Assembly: GCA_039105265.1 (NCBI GenBank)
Contig: JAPFFF010000011.1
Span: forward strand, 2,790,001 to 2,854,000
DNA length: 64,000 bases
From: Tritrichomonas musculus
Taxonomy: Eukaryota > Parabasalia > Tritrichomonadida > Tritrichomonadidae
Direction: 5' to 3'
The notes below the pieces were generated by a model. The model searched no databases and had not been told where the DNA came from. It saw only the letters and a list, made by a program, of their open reading frames with translations. The position numbers were made by a program, and so were the translations under genes. Below, one piece after another: positions 7,596 through 16,805 of this stretch (positions within the stretch are counted from its first letter, which is position 1; each line of letters opens with the position of its first letter).

Positions 7596-10100
7596 ATGTC
7601 AATTAAACTTTATTCTTTGCAATCAAGTGAGGCTGAAAAGCTCAAAGACAAAAATATAGAGATAAGTGTTAATGATGAAGGTAATATTGATATTATAAGA
7701 AATGAGGACCCAGATGATTACCCAAAATTTAGTTGCTTATATAATAAGGCTGAAGTAGATGAAAGAGTAGTTGGTAATCATATCGAAAATGGAGGAAAGC
7801 TTGATGGTTTCGGCAATGTACCTATTACAAATAAATTTGCCAATTATTTAAAATACGTATTTAAAGGACCTGAACAGACACCCCAATTAGAAGACTCACT
7901 ACCTGAAAAAGCAGAGTCACATAAGGAGTTGATAAAAGATGAACTTTGTGTTAATACATTTAATGAATTTATTGAAGAAGAATCGAAAACATGTGAGGCT
8001 ATTCATGAGATGTATACCGAATTGATGTGTGCAGCAGATGGATATGAACAAATTGCATTTGATGAACAAACAGGGCAAAGCAAAGTTGTTCATTATCTTC
8101 AATATCCAAAGTCTATACCAACTCCTACTCCAGACCCTTATCTTGCAGAGGTAGGATACTCGAATTTAGGGGATTTATTGATGAACATTATGAAGAATGA
8201 AAAGACAACAAATCCAACAAAGAAAATCTTATATGAAGCTTTTAATGAAGAAAATTGGAAAAAATTCATTAGTGGAACTATTCAATATCATTATAATCTT
8301 CAAGATAATAGACTAAAAACAATAGGATATAAATATAAAGGAAGTACTGATCAAGTTGTTGCAGACCAAATAGTTGAAGTTAAAAGTCCTCGTGAGTTTT
8401 TTGAGACATATACCCAAAATCTAAAAGATAATAATATAAATAAAGACCAATATGCAAAAGCTATGTTAGGTCTTTATTTGTATAATGTAATTTTACATTC
8501 AGGTATTACATACTATTATACACATCGAAATGCTAATGGAATGAAAGTGGATGTTGTACCACCTGGTGGACAAGACTATTTAAATATAACGTTAGGACAA
8601 TGTTTAAATTTAGTATTCGAGATTATTAAAGATATAGTGAATTCACATAATGCTTTATTTGATTATGTTGTAACAATCAAGTCTTGTAATTGCAAACACG
8701 ATAATCAAGGAGGTAACCAAGGAGGTAATGAAGGAAATGGTGAAGAAGAGGATGATAATCAAGGAGGTAATGAAGGTGGTGATAATGAAGGCGGTGATAA
8801 TGATTCAAACCTAATTCAATATATGAATGTAGGTCTACAAGCTGTAAATCAATTATCAGGTTATTTATTACATAATATTGCGAACCTAGGAAATAATGTT
8901 GCATCTCTCAGGTTCCAAAATGAAGTAGAGTCATTTACACAAGAGATGTTTGATTATGAGATATATGATAATGGTTTAGATGAGATGAATAGACAATACC
9001 AGTCAATAGGAATACAAACAGAACAACCAACACGTCAACGAGAATCCTTATTTAATGATTCATATGTTTGGTGTACAGTATTTCGCATGTGGACGAGTTT
9101 TGCAGTTTATAATATACCAAATCAATTTGGATGGAGGACTAATTCTGCATTTGGAGCTCCTTGGAATTTTGTCTGGGATGTTGGACATAGGGAATGGATA
9201 GCAATAGCGCCACGTGAAGAAGATGTACCAGCTGGATGGAGAATTAACCCAAAGGGAAATAAAATAGCACAAACAATAGTACAACATAATATTCATTCGG
9301 AAGGAGAAATGATTTATAATCCTGATAGAGGACAATGGGAATATTATCCACCAGAAGAAAGTATTGTTGTACCAGAACAACCGGGACCTGTTATTAATAT
9401 TGTTCCTGAACAAAATAGGAATGCAGTGTTAAGACCAACTTATGTTTGGTCTCTTGAGTCAGGTCGTTGGGTTAATTCAATGACAATAGCTAATATGCCA
9501 AGATCACATCCAAATGATAATAATGATTGGAGGCGAGATGTTAGCTTACAAGCACCTGCCAATTTTGTTTGGGACATAGACCATAGGGAATGGGTAGCTA
9601 TAAGAAACAATGTTAGTGAAATGCTTAATGACAGAGATTGGAGGACAAATCGAGATATTGGAGATATTGCAGTAAGGCATTATCAAGAACAATTTTTACA
9701 AGGAATCGGCGAATTAGTATGGAATGATGATTATAATAGTTATGTTTATCAATGTAATGAGATAAGCCCATTATCATTATCATTAGAAGATAAAAGCAAT
9801 AGCGGAGCAATAGCAATACCAGACCAAATTACAAGTACTGAAGCTTGGGATAAAATTTTAGACTGTATGGGTATCCCTGTTATTAATAATCCTAATGAGA
9901 TAGATGAGAAGAATCCAGTACTTGGTAAATATATTATAAAGGGTGACTTAAAAGTAAATGGGAAAATAATATGTGATTCTATTCCAAGTGGAGGTACAAC
10001 AACAACTGACTCCAAGTATTTTACCTTGAAGGAATCAGACCAGTTATATTTATATAGACCATCTAAGACGTATATGAAGAATCCAATTATTATTGTATGA
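7596..10100 (+). CDS. Fibre/spike-like protein 1, element A cassette
   Basis: An 834-aa protein. Residues 1-65 form an anchor shared with elements B and C (MSIKLYSLQSSEAEKLKDK, then FSCLYNKAEVDERVVG). The middle is unique to A. It includes a Gly/Asn-rich linker at about 367-400, a GIQTE motif near 475, and two tandem Trp-rich modules (about 487-600 and 610-720) carrying NFVWDVGHREW and NFVWDIDHREW. Near the C-terminus is the shared YFTLKESDQLYLYRPS block. No enzyme signature was seen. Length, modularity and position suggest a host-attachment fibre or spike; function is inferred. It starts 15 bp from the divergent minus-strand gene and overlaps the next gene by 4 bp. Confidence 0.55.
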   Translation: MSIKLYSLQSSEAEKLKDKNIEISVNDEGNIDIIRNEDPDDYPKFSCLYNKAEVDERVVGNHIENGGKLDGFGNVPITNKFANYLKYVFKGPEQTPQLEDSLPEKAESHKELIKDELCVNTFNEFIEEESKTCEAIHEMYTELMCAADGYEQIAFDEQTGQSKVVHYLQYPKSIPTPTPDPYLAEVGYSNLGDLLMNIMKNEKTTNPTKKILYEAFNEENWKKFISGTIQYHYNLQDNRLKTIGYKYKGSTDQVVADQIVEVKSPREFFETYTQNLKDNNINKDQYAKAMLGLYLYNVILHSGITYYYTHRNANGMKVDVVPPGGQDYLNITLGQCLNLVFEIIKDIVNSHNALFDYVVTIKSCNCKHDNQGGNQGGNEGNGEEEDDNQGGNEGGDNEGGDNDSNLIQYMNVGLQAVNQLSGYLLHNIANLGNNVASLRFQNEVESFTQEMFDYEIYDNGLDEMNRQYQSIGIQTEQPTRQRESLFNDSYVWCTVFRMWTSFAVYNIPNQFGWRTNSAFGAPWNFVWDVGHREWIAIAPREEDVPAGWRINPKGNKIAQTIVQHNIHSEGEMIYNPDRGQWEYYPPEESIVVPEQPGPVINIVPEQNRNAVLRPTYVWSLESGRWVNSMTIANMPRSHPNDNNDWRRDVSLQAPANFVWDIDHREWVAIRNNVSEMLNDRDWRTNRDIGDIAVRHYQEQFLQGIGELVWNDDYNSYVYQCNEISPLSLSLEDKSNSGAIAIPDQITSTEAWDKILDCMGIPVINNPNEIDEKNPVLGKYIIKGDLKVNGKIICDSIPSGGTTTTDSKYFTLKESDQLYLYRPSKTYMKNPIIIV

Positions 10101-13100
10101 GATGGGATATAGATAAAGATTATGACATACCACTAAATTTAGTATTTAGATTCAAAGACTATCTATTTGGTCATAACTGGGAATTAACATGGGATGGTAA
10201 AAATTGGACAGGAAATAATTGTCAAAACATGTGTACAGAAAAGATATCATACATGAACACAAATGACGGTGCGCCTGCTTTAACAATCAAACATAACGAA
10301 AGAATTGGTAGATGGATAAAAGGAACAATAAAGGAAGATTTAACTGATGATGATAATTATGCTCATATCTTGAAAGATTATCTTACCAATTGGAGGGTTG
10401 TTAAGAAAGATGGAACCATACTAAGTGAAGGAATAACTGCAACTTTTGATTCAAGTGGTTCAGGTACTTTAACTCAAGATGGATATAAATATGAACAAGC
10501 TAGAATGTATGTTGATGCACCAAGTGGATTAAATGCAGATGATGGATTATATGTTTATGCTGACCTAAATATTAATGGAAATATAACTGAATTAAAATGG
10601 GATTGTCATCCTACTCATTGTATTAATTCAGGTGTTATGCATACCTATGGGTCAAATCCTTGTCTCGAATCATTTAATTATCATCGAGAAAAAAGGCATT
10701 CCATTAAAATCATTGAAGGATTTAATCATAAGAACATTCGAATATATATAGAGAAAGAATTATTTGATTTTGATGTGAAAGTTAATCCATTCGATATAAT
10801 TATTCAACAACAATTTTATGAAGTAGAGCCAGACCCAAGAAAATGCACTACCATATCGACAGATTATAATATTTATTCATCAAAGATTATATGGGCTGAT
10901 AATATCATGACTATGCGTCGAGATTTAAATGTTGTTGGTGGAATCACAGATATATTAGCCTATGATTATGCTTTATTGAAACAGACAGTTGATAATCTAG
11001 TTGAACAAATGAGAATTCAAGCCATGTATAATGAATATACTGATAGTATTAAACAAGGTGTAGCAGTTGCGAATAGTATATTAAATATTTTAGCATCAAC
11101 AGTTTGTATTGCAAGTGCCCTTTCAACATTAAATATGTCCAATAACTCTGTAACTATTAATACATATCAAACAAGACCTTTCCCAGCAGGTCCAGGAGGA
11201 AATGGTGGTGGAGGTGGTGGTGGTGGTGGTGGTTATCCAGGTGATGGAGGTAGTGGCTTTCAAGGTAAGTTTTTGGTGAATGTTGATTTGAAGGCTGATA
11301 AGATGACTATGGAAAGATTTTTACCAATAACAACAACTGTTCAAAATCCTATTGCAGGTGCTATATCAACATTTTCAGCTACACAGGTTGTCCTTTCGAC
11401 AACACATGCATTAACTCAGTTGGGAAATGCTATTGCTACACTTGGTTCGAATGTATTAAATTTCTTTAGGAATAGACCAGATACGAATGGAACTGAAACA
11501 TTAAATATTAATTCATCCTCGATTACAATAACTGATAATGATACTGATAATGCAACAAATACTATCACAACCACTGAGCAATCATTAGAGAGAACTCATA
11601 GAGAAGTACAGCCACAGGTTGTTACAGATGAAACAGATGAGATTCGAACAGATATAACTGTACCACAGACTACAATGACAAATACAGCTTCAACTACGAT
11701 TGCACTTAGGAATCAAGTTCCTGTTATCAATATATCTGGAATCCAGTATACCTTAGAAGATATTGCAGATATGACAAGAGCAGAACGAAATGCATTAGTT
11801 GCTAGTCATCCTGATATCTTACGTATCCAATATCATGGAAGAGAGTGGTTTAATGTGTATGATTTGTTTTATAATGACCAACTCATTATCCATAATAATG
11901 TATTTCAACGAAGGACTCTAATAAGACCAGCTGATATTGAGATGACAGATAGAATACATAGAGCTACTGATAATAATTGGTCAATAGAATGGGAAGGAAC
12001 AACATACACAGCGAGAGATATTGAACAATTATCTATGCAAGACAGATTAAATTTACCATTTGTACAAAATGGAGATATTAGATTAGAACCTTACTTGAAT
12101 GACCAAACAATGGAAGCATGGATAAATATTATTGATCATAGAGGAGAGACTATTGATCCAATTGTTGCTACTATTGATTATTCAGCACCAACTACAGCAA
12201 ATATTAGTGGAGGTCAAGTACGATTTGTTGGAATAAATTCACAGATAGAAGTCAATGCAAATGGAGTTAGATATCAACATTATGACCTTGTTGCCACAAC
12301 AGATACTTGGACAGTACCAGGAACAACACCAGCAATAACAGCAAGAATGATAGAACAAATGAGTGATGAACAAAGAGGAGAACTAATGGATAATATTTAT
12401 TCTCATGGTAATCTTTTAGCTTTTAATGACACATTAGATGAAACAACTGGTGAAGAAATAACACAAGTACTATATAATGGAAATGTAGTTGCTACAATAG
12501 ATAGAAGAAGACTACATGTAATTAATATTGTAAATGGAGTTATAGAAATGTACCAACAAGATGGTGTTATAAGTGCAACTACCCAGGTTATTATGGGAGC
12601 AGTAGGTTATGTTGCTAGAAGGTTCTTACATGGTCAATGGCAGTTTGTTAGACATCATCCTGGTGATGCAGCAGCTATAGCAGGAGTAGCAGCAGAAGCA
12701 TATGTAGCAAATAGAATAGGATTATTTAATATTCCAAGTTGGTTCCGTCGTAATGATAACCCAGAGACATTAGCAGAGGAAGATGTATTAGAAAAGATTC
12801 TTGCATGGGCATATCATGAAGAAACAGATGATGAACCTGAACTTGAAATAACAATGAAGGATGCTGATAAGATGATGGTTTCATTTGATACATGTATTAA
12901 TATTGCAAAGACATATCGCGATACTTTAAAGGGTACAATAGCATTCATGTGCGAGAAAATCAAAGAGCTTGAAAATAAGTCAAGTACAAAACATCCATTA
13001 GAAGATATAGATATGACTGCTTATATTACTAAAGTAGAAGTGAAGGAAATGATAGACCAGAAGGATGCATATATTGATACTCTTGAGGCAAGACTTGCAG

Positions 13101-13132
13101 CACTTGAAGCTAAATGTGCTAACATCGAATGA
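10097..13132 (+). CDS. Fibre/spike-like protein 2 with Gly-rich hinge and C-terminal coiled coil
   Basis: A 1011-aa protein. It begins with a W-rich beta module (MRWDIDKDYDIPLNL, then FGHNWELTWDGKNWTG). Next come a QQFYEVEPDPRKCTTIST segment shared with other fibre proteins, a hydrophobic patch at about 325-345, a poly-Gly hinge at about 370-380, and a Thr/Asn-rich stretch. Three degenerate modules of about 60-90 residues follow, with DIADMTRAERNAL, DIEQLSMQDRLNL and MIEQMSDEQRGEL. A C-terminal coiled coil (IDTLEARLAALEAKCANIE) suggests trimerisation. The region after the Gly hinge is almost identical to 62080-63960 in element C, whereas the part before it is clearly diverged. A structural, surface-exposed role is inferred. 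Confidence 0.55.
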   Translation: MRWDIDKDYDIPLNLVFRFKDYLFGHNWELTWDGKNWTGNNCQNMCTEKISYMNTNDGAPALTIKHNERIGRWIKGTIKEDLTDDDNYAHILKDYLTNWRVVKKDGTILSEGITATFDSSGSGTLTQDGYKYEQARMYVDAPSGLNADDGLYVYADLNINGNITELKWDCHPTHCINSGVMHTYGSNPCLESFNYHREKRHSIKIIEGFNHKNIRIYIEKELFDFDVKVNPFDIIIQQQFYEVEPDPRKCTTISTDYNIYSSKIIWADNIMTMRRDLNVVGGITDILAYDYALLKQTVDNLVEQMRIQAMYNEYTDSIKQGVAVANSILNILASTVCIASALSTLNMSNNSVTINTYQTRPFPAGPGGNGGGGGGGGGGYPGDGGSGFQGKFLVNVDLKADKMTMERFLPITTTVQNPIAGAISTFSATQVVLSTTHALTQLGNAIATLGSNVLNFFRNRPDTNGTETLNINSSSITITDNDTDNATNTITTTEQSLERTHREVQPQVVTDETDEIRTDITVPQTTMTNTASTTIALRNQVPVINISGIQYTLEDIADMTRAERNALVASHPDILRIQYHGREWFNVYDLFYNDQLIIHNNVFQRRTLIRPADIEMTDRIHRATDNNWSIEWEGTTYTARDIEQLSMQDRLNLPFVQNGDIRLEPYLNDQTMEAWINIIDHRGETIDPIVATIDYSAPTTANISGGQVRFVGINSQIEVNANGVRYQHYDLVATTDTWTVPGTTPAITARMIEQMSDEQRGELMDNIYSHGNLLAFNDTLDETTGEEITQVLYNGNVVATIDRRRLHVINIVNGVIEMYQQDGVISATTQVIMGAVGYVARRFLHGQWQFVRHHPGDAAAIAGVAAEAYVANRIGLFNIPSWFRRNDNPETLAEEDVLEKILAWAYHEETDDEPELEITMKDADKMMVSFDTCINIAKTYRDTLKGTIAFMCEKIKELENKSSTKHPLEDIDMTAYITKVEVKEMIDQKDAYIDTLEARLAALEAKCANIE

Positions 13133-13151
13133 GAAGTTTTATTTAACTAAA

Positions 13152-15749
13152 ATGAGTGATACTACTACAAGATTTAAAGGAGATATACAGTTTAAGATAG
13201 GGGATGCTACTCGAAAAGGTAGCCAGTTATTAACATTGGGTGACTTAGATAACTATGTACAGACAGGTCATTTATTTAATGAGGTCGAAGGTTTACCAGA
13301 AGTTGATATTAAAAATAAAAATATACAGTATGTATCATTTGAGTCTTCAACAACAACTTACAATATCCTTAAGTTTGTTAATTTGCTTGAAGACTTCATG
13401 AATAAGCTCAACGAAATAAAAACAGAGACTAATATATTTAAGATAGTATTGAGAAAGAATATAGTATATGATACAAGTGGTAATTTAGTCAAGGAGTTCT
13501 ACATATATGTTAAGGATGGTCAAGTATATTCTCCTTTGATAACTAAAAGTAGTAATGGATGCAGTATAAATAATAGTACCATTATGGGATATATGAATAT
13601 AGCTTTTGATAGTAAACTAGACTTCAACCCATATACCTTGTGGCTGAATGGGGAGTTGAGCATAATGAATGAATATATAACTGATTCTTTACAGACAGAG
13701 AAGGCAATAAAGTGTTCTATAATAAAAGCTGATAATGCATTAAGTTTACGTAAAAGTGATGTACTATACTTATATAAGCCTACATCAACTAGTCAGGTTG
13801 TGATAGATAACAAGAAATATTGGTTACTTCAATGGAACATAGATACAGGATATACTATACCTAATGACTTAGAGTTTAGGTTTAATGAGTATTGTTTTGG
13901 TAATAAGTGGTTTTTATCATGGGATGGTACAAAATGGGTAGGTGATAACATACAAGGTCATATCAATGGTAGATTAGTTAATGGATTAAATAAGGAGAAT
14001 GAGTATGGTGAAGATGGTACCTACATACAAGTCAAGAGGAGTGAGAGGAACATGAAACTGATTAATAAGCCTAATGACTACTCTCCTGATAACATACTAC
14101 ATTACATGATTCATGGAGGTAAGTGTAAAATAGACTGTTTTGTAAAATTAAAGACAGGGGAGATAGAACCTTTTTCGAAATATGGTCTAGGATATCAAAC
14201 AAGTCAAGGAGGTACAAAAGATGGATATGATATTGAAGCAATAAGGTGCTATAAGATGAATAATGCTACTAAAAAATTAGAAACTAGTGCTATTGATGAG
14301 CTCTACCTAGATATAACTCTTGAAGGTTCTAAAAATGCAAATAGGTTCTCAGTTCGACCTACTGGAAAAGAAGGCAATGGAGGAGACAAGGTATGGTTGT
14401 TCTTACATGGTGTACTTGATTCATGTGAAAAGCTTGAATATACATATGCAGCTTCGACTACTAATGACTCAAGGGATATTAAGATATATTTAGCTGATGA
14501 ATATGTTGACCCAATAGATGAAGTTCATTGGGATTCAACTACTAACCCATTCGAGTATATCATTAAGCAGCAATTTTATGAAGTATCCCCAAATCCAAAT
14601 GGGGCAACAACCTTATATACTGATTATAATATTACCTCCTCTAAGATAATAACAGCTGATAATATTACTACTATGAGGAGTGATTTAAACTTAGTTACCA
14701 ATAATGTAGATGTTATTAGCTATGATGTTAACGAAATGAACACTGTTATGGAAAGTCTAAAAGGTAGAGTCACAAGGACTGAACAAGTTACTCAACATCT
14801 GGAGGATGATGTAGATAATTTACGCATAGTCTCATGGACTGCATTAGCTTTTGGAGTTGCAGGTACTGCTGGGTCAATAGGTTCTATTGGTATGCAGCTA
14901 TTTCCAGATGGTATAAGCTTTCCTACCATAAAAGGTGGAGGATTCCTTAAAAGGTTATTCTCTCATAAGTCAACCAAAGGTATGAGTGATTTGGTTAGAA
15001 ATAGCATTAACTTCATGTCAGGTACTACAGCAAGAAGCATAACCAAAGATATAACACCTATAATTACCTGGTGTGAGGAAGAGTATAAGCAACTAGATGA
15101 ACTACCTTTTACTGATGAGAATGATAACCCTGATACAGGAACCTTGACATTAAGTGGTGCTATGGATATCAGCAATATGTTTAGGGACTCACTCAAGCCT
15201 TGTTTCAAGTTGTTAGCTGAGAAGGTCAATGAGCTAGAGGCAGAGTTTGATAACTACCCTACTGTGGATGAAGCTAATGAAGGTCTAGAAGTACTTATAC
15301 GTAGGATAGAGACATTAGAGGGTGAAAATATCGCATTAAAAGATACTATAGCAGCAATGGAAACTAGGTTAACTGCATTAGCGAATAGATTAACGCGAAT
15401 TAAGTATACATTCAGCGTACCAAATAGTACTAGCATTCGTTACCAATTCGAACAACCATTTGATGCATATGAGGCAACCCTCTATTTGACATATCATGAA
15501 AACAAAAATAATGTTACCAGTGAAAAAGAAATTAAAATTAATATATCATTCAATGTTAAGAATTCACCTACGAGTGAATATCAATGTGAACCAACTAAGA
15601 TCTGGTTAAACAATATTGAATTTCCATTAAGTAGTGGCAATTTAGTGGTCAATGCAACCGCTAATTTCATAGCGATTAATTCGACATTCTTTACATCAAA
15701 TGGTATCTTAGCTGAAGATAATACCAAGAATGAGATACATTCATTATAA
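13152..15749 (+). CDS. Fibre/spike-like protein 3, last gene of element A
   Basis: An 865-aa protein. I chose the ATG at 13152 (AACTAAAATGAG) because the preceding frame overlaps the end of the upstream gene. It is a paralogue of the neighbouring fibre genes. It carries SDVLYLYKPT followed by WNIDTGYTIPNDLEF and FGNKWFLSWDGTKWVG, then QQFYEVSPNPNGATTLYT and ITTMRSDLNLV. Downstream are a hydrophobic GVAGTAGSIGSIGMQLF segment, a helical region, a coiled coil (about 735-785) and a beta-rich C-terminal domain of about 110 residues that could be a receptor-binding head. It ends 8 bp before the terminal repeat. Its element C counterpart probably starts at 63988. Confidence 0.55.
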   Translation: MSDTTTRFKGDIQFKIGDATRKGSQLLTLGDLDNYVQTGHLFNEVEGLPEVDIKNKNIQYVSFESSTTTYNILKFVNLLEDFMNKLNEIKTETNIFKIVLRKNIVYDTSGNLVKEFYIYVKDGQVYSPLITKSSNGCSINNSTIMGYMNIAFDSKLDFNPYTLWLNGELSIMNEYITDSLQTEKAIKCSIIKADNALSLRKSDVLYLYKPTSTSQVVIDNKKYWLLQWNIDTGYTIPNDLEFRFNEYCFGNKWFLSWDGTKWVGDNIQGHINGRLVNGLNKENEYGEDGTYIQVKRSERNMKLINKPNDYSPDNILHYMIHGGKCKIDCFVKLKTGEIEPFSKYGLGYQTSQGGTKDGYDIEAIRCYKMNNATKKLETSAIDELYLDITLEGSKNANRFSVRPTGKEGNGGDKVWLFLHGVLDSCEKLEYTYAASTTNDSRDIKIYLADEYVDPIDEVHWDSTTNPFEYIIKQQFYEVSPNPNGATTLYTDYNITSSKIITADNITTMRSDLNLVTNNVDVISYDVNEMNTVMESLKGRVTRTEQVTQHLEDDVDNLRIVSWTALAFGVAGTAGSIGSIGMQLFPDGISFPTIKGGGFLKRLFSHKSTKGMSDLVRNSINFMSGTTARSITKDITPIITWCEEEYKQLDELPFTDENDNPDTGTLTLSGAMDISNMFRDSLKPCFKLLAEKVNELEAEFDNYPTVDEANEGLEVLIRRIETLEGENIALKDTIAAMETRLTALANRLTRIKYTFSVPNSTSIRYQFEQPFDAYEATLYLTYHENKNNVTSEKEIKINISFNVKNSPTSEYQCEPTKIWLNNIEFPLSSGNLVVNATANFIAINSTFFTSNGILAEDNTKNEIHSL

Positions 15750-15757
15750 GGAGGTAG

Positions 15758-16032
15758 GTACGAGATTCTCGGGGCAGGTACCTGTGCCGTTTCATAGATG
15801 GGCGGTTGTGGGGTGGGGTACCTGTGCCGTTTCATTGATGGTAGGCGTTGAGGTGGGTGGGTGGGAATTAGGGGTGGGGACCCTGTGCCGTTTCATAGAT
15901 GGGGAGCAGTAGTGAGAACAAGAATATTTTTTTCTTTTCTTTTCTTTTTTTCTTTTTTCTTTTCTTTTATGACGAGTTCGTGTTGACGCGTGGGGTGCCA
16001 GCCCCAGCGGAAACCGACTCGTATATACTACT
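15758..16032. repeat. Right terminal inverted repeat of element A
   Basis: This 275-bp sequence is the reverse complement of 21136-21334 apart from internal length differences. The inner edge is GTACGAGATTCTCGGGGC and the outer edge reads GTATATACTACT. It is GC-richer than its surroundings and contains three copies of a CTGTGCCGTTTCATNGATGG unit (two in the B copy), a polypyrimidine tract and a GTGTTGACGCGTGG stretch. The homology stops abruptly on both sides. I read it as the Polinton terminus because gene 15749 ends just inside it; see the findings for the alternative reading. Confidence 0.8.
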
Positions 16033-16305
16033 AAGTCTTCCCAAAATAGTTGTGAAATCTTCCTCAGATATTTGCAAAATCTTCCCCAGATAGTTGTGAT
16101 CATCTTAAAATGATTTTGTGATCATCTGAAAATGATTTCGCAACTATCTGGGGAAGATTTCGTAACTATTTTGGGAAGATTTCGCAAATTTCTGGGGAAG
16201 ATTTCGCAACTATTTTGGGAAGATTTTGTAATTATCTGGGGAAGACTTCGCAAATATCTGAGGAAGACTTCGCAAATATCTGAGGAAGATTTCGTAAATT
16301 AGTAA
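16033..16305. repeat. Inverted array of about 22-bp repeats next to the Polinton end
   Basis: Degenerate units of the form GGGAAGATTTCGCAACTATT are repeated about eight times on the right (about 16135-16305). They recur inverted, about three times, on the left (16036-16100), around a centre of GATCATCTTAAAATGATTTT type. The whole could fold into an imperfect hairpin. The array abuts the element A terminus with no gap. Confidence 0.8.
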
Positions 16306-16664
16306 TTTTATTATTATTTTCAGAGAATAATAAGCCAAATAATTCCAAAAGTCATTCTTCCATTTTCATTTGACAACGGTTTTAAGGCCAAAATTGACCT
16401 TTTTTGTGCGGGCAATTACGATTTCCCTTTTTTTTTTTTTTTTTTTTTTTTTTGCAAAAGTTCAAAAAAATTTCAAACTTTTTTTTCTGATGTACGATAC
16501 AAGGCACATTTAATATTGACCTTAAGCTCAGGGGTCAATAAGTATCATGGGTGATAAGTATTTCCCTAAAATTAAAATTTTGAGGCACATTTGTTTATAT
16601 ATAATGGCTTTTTAATATTTTCAATATATGTTAAAATGAATTTAAAAGTTTATAAAGCAATGTA

Positions 16665-16805
16665 TTGGTAGACTTTTTTTTGAACAATTTAGTGGACCTT
16701 TTACAATATTCAATTTTCAGAAAGCACATATAATTTTTTCAAAATAGAATTCAAATTTGAAAGTTGTAAAAGGTCTACCAAATTGTTCAAAAAAAAGTCT
16801 ACCAA
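16665..16805. repeat. Inverted repeat with 42-bp arms
   Basis: Arms 16665-16706 and 16764-16805 are near-perfect reverse complements (TTGGTAGACTTTTTTTTGAA at the outer edges), separated by 57 bp of AT-rich DNA. There is no coding content. It could be a small palindromic MITE or a strong hairpin; flanking target duplications were not identified. Confidence 0.8.

Larger units (their letters stand above)
1..16032 (+). mobile_element. Polinton/Maverick element A, right part
   Basis: This is the right-hand 16 kb of a Polinton-type virus-like element; its left part lies outside the window. Seen: a protein-primed PolB, a minus-strand structural-type gene, three long fibre-like genes and a terminal repeat at 15758-16032 matching, in reverse, the start of element B. 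The stretch 1-6850 matches 30801-37759 of element B at about 98-99%, so A and B are very young relatives. It looks mostly whole in this window, with perhaps one break. Inferred full length is about 25.7 kb, from the offset between matching positions in A and B. Confidence 0.88.

Noticed and set aside
15730-16103. Short ORFs across the terminal repeat
   Set aside because: They follow the GC-rich repeats and polypyrimidine tract, are not conserved between the A and B repeats, and lack gene-like composition.
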